Part shown: piece after piece, positions 45,351 to 48,872 of the stretch | Numbering within the stretch: position 1 is the first letter of the stretch | Layout of the letters: each line of letters begins with the position of its first letter | Source: Microvirga sp. KLBC 81 | GTDB lineage: Bacteria; Pseudomonadota; Alphaproteobacteria; Rhizobiales; Beijerinckiaceae | Reading direction: 5' to 3' | NCBI RefSeq assembly: GCF_003075415.1 | Contig: NZ_QDAH01000043.1 | Span: forward strand, 1-48,872 | Length of the DNA: 48,872 nucleotides | Position numbers and translations under genes: made by a program | Notes under the pieces: generated by a model | What the model was told of the DNA's origin: nothing | The model's input: the letters and a program-made list of their open reading frames with translations, nothing else | Databases searched by the model: none

Positions 45351-45425
45351 TCCGGCGTGGCGCAGCGGTAGCGCAGCGGACTGTTAATCCGTTGGTCGTA
45401 GGTTCGAATCCTACCGCCGGAGCCA
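45351..45425 (+). tRNA. tRNA-Asn (GTT)
   Basis: The 75-nt cloverleaf has acceptor TCCGGCG pairing with CGCCGGA, D arm GGCGCAGCGGTAGCGC, anticodon loop CTGTTAA (GTT), T arm GTAGGTTCGAATCCTAC, and an encoded CCA. Confidence 0.97.
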
Positions 45426-45562
45426 ACTTCTCCCCCTCTCTGAAAAAATCATACATCTTCAGCGACGCCCCTGCCTGCTTGGGGTTCGTGCGCTTTCGTG
45501 CTGCATAGGTTTTCCAAGCGTAGCAGTAGGCTTTGCTTCGGCGTGTGCTTTGGAGAAACGGC

Positions 45563-47037
45563 GTGGCTTCCCCCGTCCTTGTCTGGTTTCGTGACGATCA
45601 CCGCCTGAGCGACAATCCTGCTCTCTCAGCCGCCCTGGAGGCGGGCGCACCGGTTCTGTGCCTCGAAATTATGGGAGAATCGGCTGATGGCCCGAGACCT
45701 TTGGGAGGTGCGGCCCGCTGACGGCTCCATGGTTCGCTCAAGGCTCTCGACGAATCGCTCCGGCGGGCAGGTTCCCGCCCTGTCCTGATGTGTTGTGGCC
45801 CTGCTCTGCAGGCGATCGAGAGGGTGATTTCCGCTACCGGAGCCCAGGCTGTTTTCTGGAATCGCCGCTACGGCGCTGCCGAAATAGCCCTCGACGGCAC
45901 GATCAAGAAGCGCCTGATGGATCGGGGCCTGACGATTCAGAGCTTCAATGGGCGGCTTCTCCACGAGCCCTGGCGAGTGATGAATCAGTCAGGAAAGCCC
46001 TTCCAGGTCTTCACGCCTTATCTCAAGGCCCCCTGGCGCGACTCGTCGAAGGCCCTCGCCCTGTCCCTACATTGATTCCCAGCGGCACATGGCCTCAGTC
46101 GGTCCTCGATCTCGGTGTGCCGTTAGATGAACTGGACTGAAGCCAAAAAAACCCGATTGGGCTGCCGAATTCGGTGCCATATGGCAGCCGGGCGAACGCC
46201 CGGCTCAGGAAAGGCTGCGGCATTTTCTCGAAACCGTCCTTCTTGGCTTTGCAGAAAGCCGGAATGTGCCGGGGAAAGAAGCAACATCGCGCCTGTCGCC
46301 GCATCTGAGTTCGGCGAGATCGGTCCGCGCCAGGTCTGGCATGCGGCACGGAATATCGTTGCCGAACGCCCTGAACTGTCTCAGGACACGCAAAAATTTT
46401 TGAGTAAAGTCGTCTGGCGCGATTTCAGCGATCAGCTTCTGCACACTTATCCACATCTGCCAAAAAAATTCGCATACGCCGCGTTTCGAAAGATTTCCGT
46501 GGGAGAACGATCCGGAATACCTGAAAGCGTGGCAGAGAGGCCGGACAGGCTGTCCGATCGTGGATGCCGGGACACGTCAGCTTTGGCGCACGGGCTGGAT
46601 GCACAATCGCGTGCGGATGATCGTCGCGTCCTTTCTGGTAAAACATCTCCTCACTGATCGGCGGCAGGGCGAGGCTTGGTTCTGGGATATGCTGGTGGAT
46701 GCGGACCCGGCGAACAACGCCTTCGGCTGGCAGTGGATCGCAGGCTCAGGTCCGGATTCGGCGTCTTTTCACCGCATCTTCAATCCGATCACACAAGGCG
46801 AAAAATTCGATCCGAACGGTGACTATGTCCGCGCTTATGTGCCGGAGCTTGCGAGCCTTCCCGCCGCCAACATTCATCAGCCCTGGGAAACGCCTGCGGC
46901 AGTTCTGAAAGCCGCGGGCGTGGAGCTTGGCAAGACATATCCCGTCCCCATCGTGCCACATGGCCCTGCGCGAACGTGCGCTCGCGGCCTTCCGCAGCCT
47001 GCGTGATCTCGACCATGAGACCAAGGGAGTGGCTTGA
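45563..47037 (+). pseudogene. phr: Broken deoxyribodipyrimidine photolyase gene
   Basis: The fragments together cover a whole photolyase: VLVWFRDDHRLSDNPALSAAL at the start (antenna/nucleotide-binding), HGSLKALDESLRRAG, FEVFT-like FQVFTPY, QVWHAARNIV, then the FAD-binding core VDAGTRQLWRTGWMHNRVRMIVASF and NPITQGEKFDP. They are in different frames. I see one in-frame stop (TGA at 45719-45721 where Trp is expected). Frame changes occur near 46030, 46141-46155 (an A7 run), 46300, 46480 and 46965; the tail resumes as ERALAAFRSLRDL and ends TGA 47035-47037. The start is GTG 45563 with GGAG upstream. With six lesions it cannot make a working enzyme. Confidence 0.9.
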
Positions 47038-47112
47038 CCCATCAGGCTGCTTGCCGTCAGCATCGGCGCTCTCGTGCAGGAACACCCCTGTCCCCGCCTT
47101 TCTGGAATGATC

Positions 47113-47835
47113 ATGACAGCCACTGCTCTTCTGTTTCGCGACGATGCCTATGCCCGCTCCTGCACGGCAACCGTGCTCGCTGTGACGCCCGAAGGCGGCG
47201 TCATTCTCGACCGCACCGTGTTCTACGCCCAAGGCGGCGGCCAGCCGGGCGATGTGGGTTTGATCGTGCGCTCGGATGGCGAGAAGGTCGATGTCACGAA
47301 CACGGTTTACGGCTCCGACCGCGCGCAGATCGTCCATCTCGTCGACACCGAAGAGGCCGCCCGCTTTACCCCGGGAGATAATATCGAGCTGCAGCTCGAT
47401 TGGGAGCGCCGCTTCAAGCGCATGCGCGTCCACACCGCGCTTCATCTCCTGAGCGTCGTCCTGCCCTATCCGGTCACCGGCGGCGCGATTGGTGATGGCG
47501 ATGGGCGGCTTGATTTCGACATTCCCGACGCTGGTCTCGACAAGGCAGACCTGACCGACAAGCTGAATGCGCTGATCGCGCGCGACGCACCTGTCACCGA
47601 CCGCTGGATCACAGATGAGGAGCTCGATGCCAATCCAGGGCTGGTGAAAACCATGTCGGTGAAACCGCCGCGCGGATCGGGCCGGGTTCGCCTGGTGGAG
47701 ATCGAGGGCATCGACCTGCAGCCCTGTGGCGGTACCCATGTGCGCCGCACGGGCGAGATCGGCCAAGCCGTCATCACCGACATCGAGAAGAAGGGCAAGC
47801 AGAACCGCCGCGTTCGCCTGTCCCTCGTCGAGTGA
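47113..47835 (+). CDS. AlaX-type alanyl-tRNA editing protein
   Basis: This 240-residue free-standing editing domain related to the AlaRS C-terminus has the zinc and active-site motifs HTALH (HxxxH, near 107-111) and CGGTHVRRTGEIG (Cys and His). It removes mischarged Ser or Gly from tRNA-Ala. The Gly-rich GGQPGD motif near 42-47 is as in the family. ATG 47113 is preferred over 47107 because a GGA lies 6 bases upstream. It follows the photolyase pseudogene by about 75 bases and is 42 bases ahead of sseA. Confidence 0.9.
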   Translation: MTATALLFRDDAYARSCTATVLAVTPEGGVILDRTVFYAQGGGQPGDVGLIVRSDGEKVDVTNTVYGSDRAQIVHLVDTEEAARFTPGDNIELQLDWERRFKRMRVHTALHLLSVVLPYPVTGGAIGDGDGRLDFDIPDAGLDKADLTDKLNALIARDAPVTDRWITDEELDANPGLVKTMSVKPPRGSGRVRLVEIEGIDLQPCGGTHVRRTGEIGQAVITDIEKKGKQNRRVRLSLVE

Positions 47836-47877
47836 AGACCCTATCTTTCCATGAAACCGATCATCAGGAGCATCACC

Positions 47878-48732
47878 ATGTCCCAGCTCTTCGTTTCACC
47901 CGAACGGTTGCAGGAGCATCTGGACGATCCGAATGTCGTGATCATCGACGGCTCCTGGTATCTGCCGACACAGAACCGCGACCCTGACGCAGAGTTCCTG
48001 GCGGGCCACATCCCCGGCGCAGTGCGTTTTGACATCGATAAGGTCAAGCACACCTCGTCCTCCCTGCCCCACATGCTGCCCTCGCCGGAGGTGTTTGCAA
48101 AAACGGTCGGCGATATGGGCATAGACGAGAACACGGTCATCGTCGTCTATGATGGCGCTGGCCTCTTTTCCGCTCCGCGCGTCCGCTGGACCTTCCAGGT
48201 GTTCGGCGCTCGCAACGTCTCGATCCTCGAGGGCGGCTTCCCGGCCTGGAAGGCGGAAGGCCGCCCAATCGAGACCGGGCCTGAGAGAAAACGCGAACCG
48301 AGGATCTTTAAGCCGTCCTTCAACACCGCTGCCGTGGCGGATGCCTCTGCCGTTCAGGAGGCTCTTCGGACACACGCTGCGCAGGTGGTCGATGCACGCC
48401 CGGCCGAACGTTTCCGCGGCGAAGCGCCCGAGCCCCGCCCGGGTCTTCGCTCAGGCCATATTCCGGGAAGCCTCAACCTGCCCTTCGGCCAAATCGTCGA
48501 GAACGGCAAGCTGAAGGACAAGGCGGGAATCCAGCAGGCTCTGAAAGAAGCCGGTATCGATCCCGAGAAGCCGGTGATCACCACCTGCGGCTCCGGCGTT
48601 TCGGCGGCTATTGTTGGCGTCGCCCTCGAAGTGGCTGGCCATCCGATGAGGGCGATCTACGACGGCGCCTGGGCCGAATGGGGCGCGCGGGAGGATTTGC
48701 CGCTAGGAACGGGACCTGCGAAGAAGGACTGA
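47878..48732 (+). CDS. sseA: 3-mercaptopyruvate sulfurtransferase (rhodanese family)
   Basis: This 284-residue protein of two rhodanese domains has an inactive N-terminal domain and a C-terminal domain with the active-site loop C237-GSGVSA, the CGSGV(T/S)A type typical of mercaptopyruvate sulfurtransferase rather than thiosulfate sulfurtransferase. It moves sulfur from 3-mercaptopyruvate to cyanide or thiols. AGGAG lies 7 bases before ATG 47878, better than the in-frame ATG 47851. It is in the same direction as alaX, and a terminator follows. Confidence 0.92.
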   Translation: MSQLFVSPERLQEHLDDPNVVIIDGSWYLPTQNRDPDAEFLAGHIPGAVRFDIDKVKHTSSSLPHMLPSPEVFAKTVGDMGIDENTVIVVYDGAGLFSAPRVRWTFQVFGARNVSILEGGFPAWKAEGRPIETGPERKREPRIFKPSFNTAAVADASAVQEALRTHAAQVVDARPAERFRGEAPEPRPGLRSGHIPGSLNLPFGQIVENGKLKDKAGIQQALKEAGIDPEKPVITTCGSGVSAAIVGVALEVAGHPMRAIYDGAWAEWGAREDLPLGTGPAKKD

Positions 48733-48751
48733 TATCCGAGCACAGCAAACA

Positions 48752-48782
48752 AAAGACCCCGGAGTTTTCCGGGGCCTTTTGC
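48752..48782 (+). terminator. Terminator after sseA
   Basis: The stem CCCCGG-AGTTTT-CCGGGG (within 48757-48774) is followed by CCTTTTGC, with an A-rich 5' side, so it may act on both strands. It lies 25 bases after sseA and 15 bases from the convergent ABC gene stop. Confidence 0.85.
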
Positions 48783-48797
48783 ATTTCACCGATCCGC

Positions 48798-48872
48798 TCA
48801 GTGCAGGATCTGGGACAGGAAGAGCCTGGTGCGCTCGTGCTGCGGGTTCCTGAAGAACTCGTCGGGCGTGTT
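48798..48872 (-). CDS. Amino-acid ABC transporter ATP-binding protein, C-terminus (partial)
   Basis: Only the last 24 residues are in the window: NTPDEFFRNPQHERTRLFLSQ then ILH. This is the typical end of GlnQ/AapP-like polar amino-acid transporter ATPases (xPxxFFxNPQxERTRxFLSxIL). The gene continues beyond the window edge. Confidence 0.85.
   Translation of the reverse strand, partial: NTPDEFFRNPQHERTRLFLSQILH

Overview
The window reads as chromosome of a high-GC alphaproteobacterium of the order Hyphomicrobiales (Rhizobiales). The basis is gene content and order: a pcm-like methyltransferase, tolC, popZ and valS in a row; clpS-clpA; divK beside a DUF3572 gene; eipB (DUF1849); a phasin; and a DUF1489 gene beside a biotin carboxylase. 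Style and the intergenic repeats suggest Methylobacteriaceae (Microvirga/Methylobacterium-like), but that is inference only.

Positions 1 to about 13.8 kb are an accessory island. It holds a complete Type I restriction-modification operon (hsdR-hsdM-hsdS, EcoAI-like sizes). Next come two paralogous small genes facing hsdS, separated by a decayed hsdS 3' end, so a unit of 'hsdS tail plus small gene' has been duplicated. An HNH nuclease-like gene follows, then a leftward block of mostly unknown genes (a duplicated-motif protein, a Nu1/terminase-small-subunit-like protein, a coiled-coil protein, two unknown proteins, an AlpA-type regulator) and a tyrosine integrase coupled to an unknown 228-residue protein. 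No capsid or portal genes are seen. The set resembles a phage-satellite-like or cryptic integrative element with a defence cargo. The integrase lies at the right edge, so the right junction should fall between about 13636 and 13830; the left end is outside the window.

From 13.9 to 20.9 kb is core or lineage-specific DNA: a Tyr-rich secreted repeat protein, an SGNH hydrolase, small envelope proteins (one with a very good EcfG-type general-stress promoter), an FUSC-type transporter, an alpha/beta hydrolase and adenine deaminase. From 21 to 28 kb come a candidate small RNA, divK, a DUF3572 gene, dinB, eipB, a RidA-like/GDPD pair, a DUF482 acyltransferase and an FMN reductase, with palindromic repeats in the gaps.

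From 28 to 39 kb are clpS-clpA plus a small membrane protein, a phasin with two operator-like dyads on its promoter, a penicillin-binding D,D-carboxypeptidase with SPOR domain, a J-domain membrane protein, DUF1489, a biotin-dependent carboxylase alpha subunit and mntH with a perfect Mur/Fur-type box. From 39 to 48.9 kb are valS, popZ, tolC, a pcm-like gene, tRNA-Cys, tRNA-Asn, a heavily broken photolyase gene, an AlaX-type editing protein, a sulfurtransferase and the end of an amino-acid ABC transporter ATPase. I saw no rRNA and no CRISPR array.
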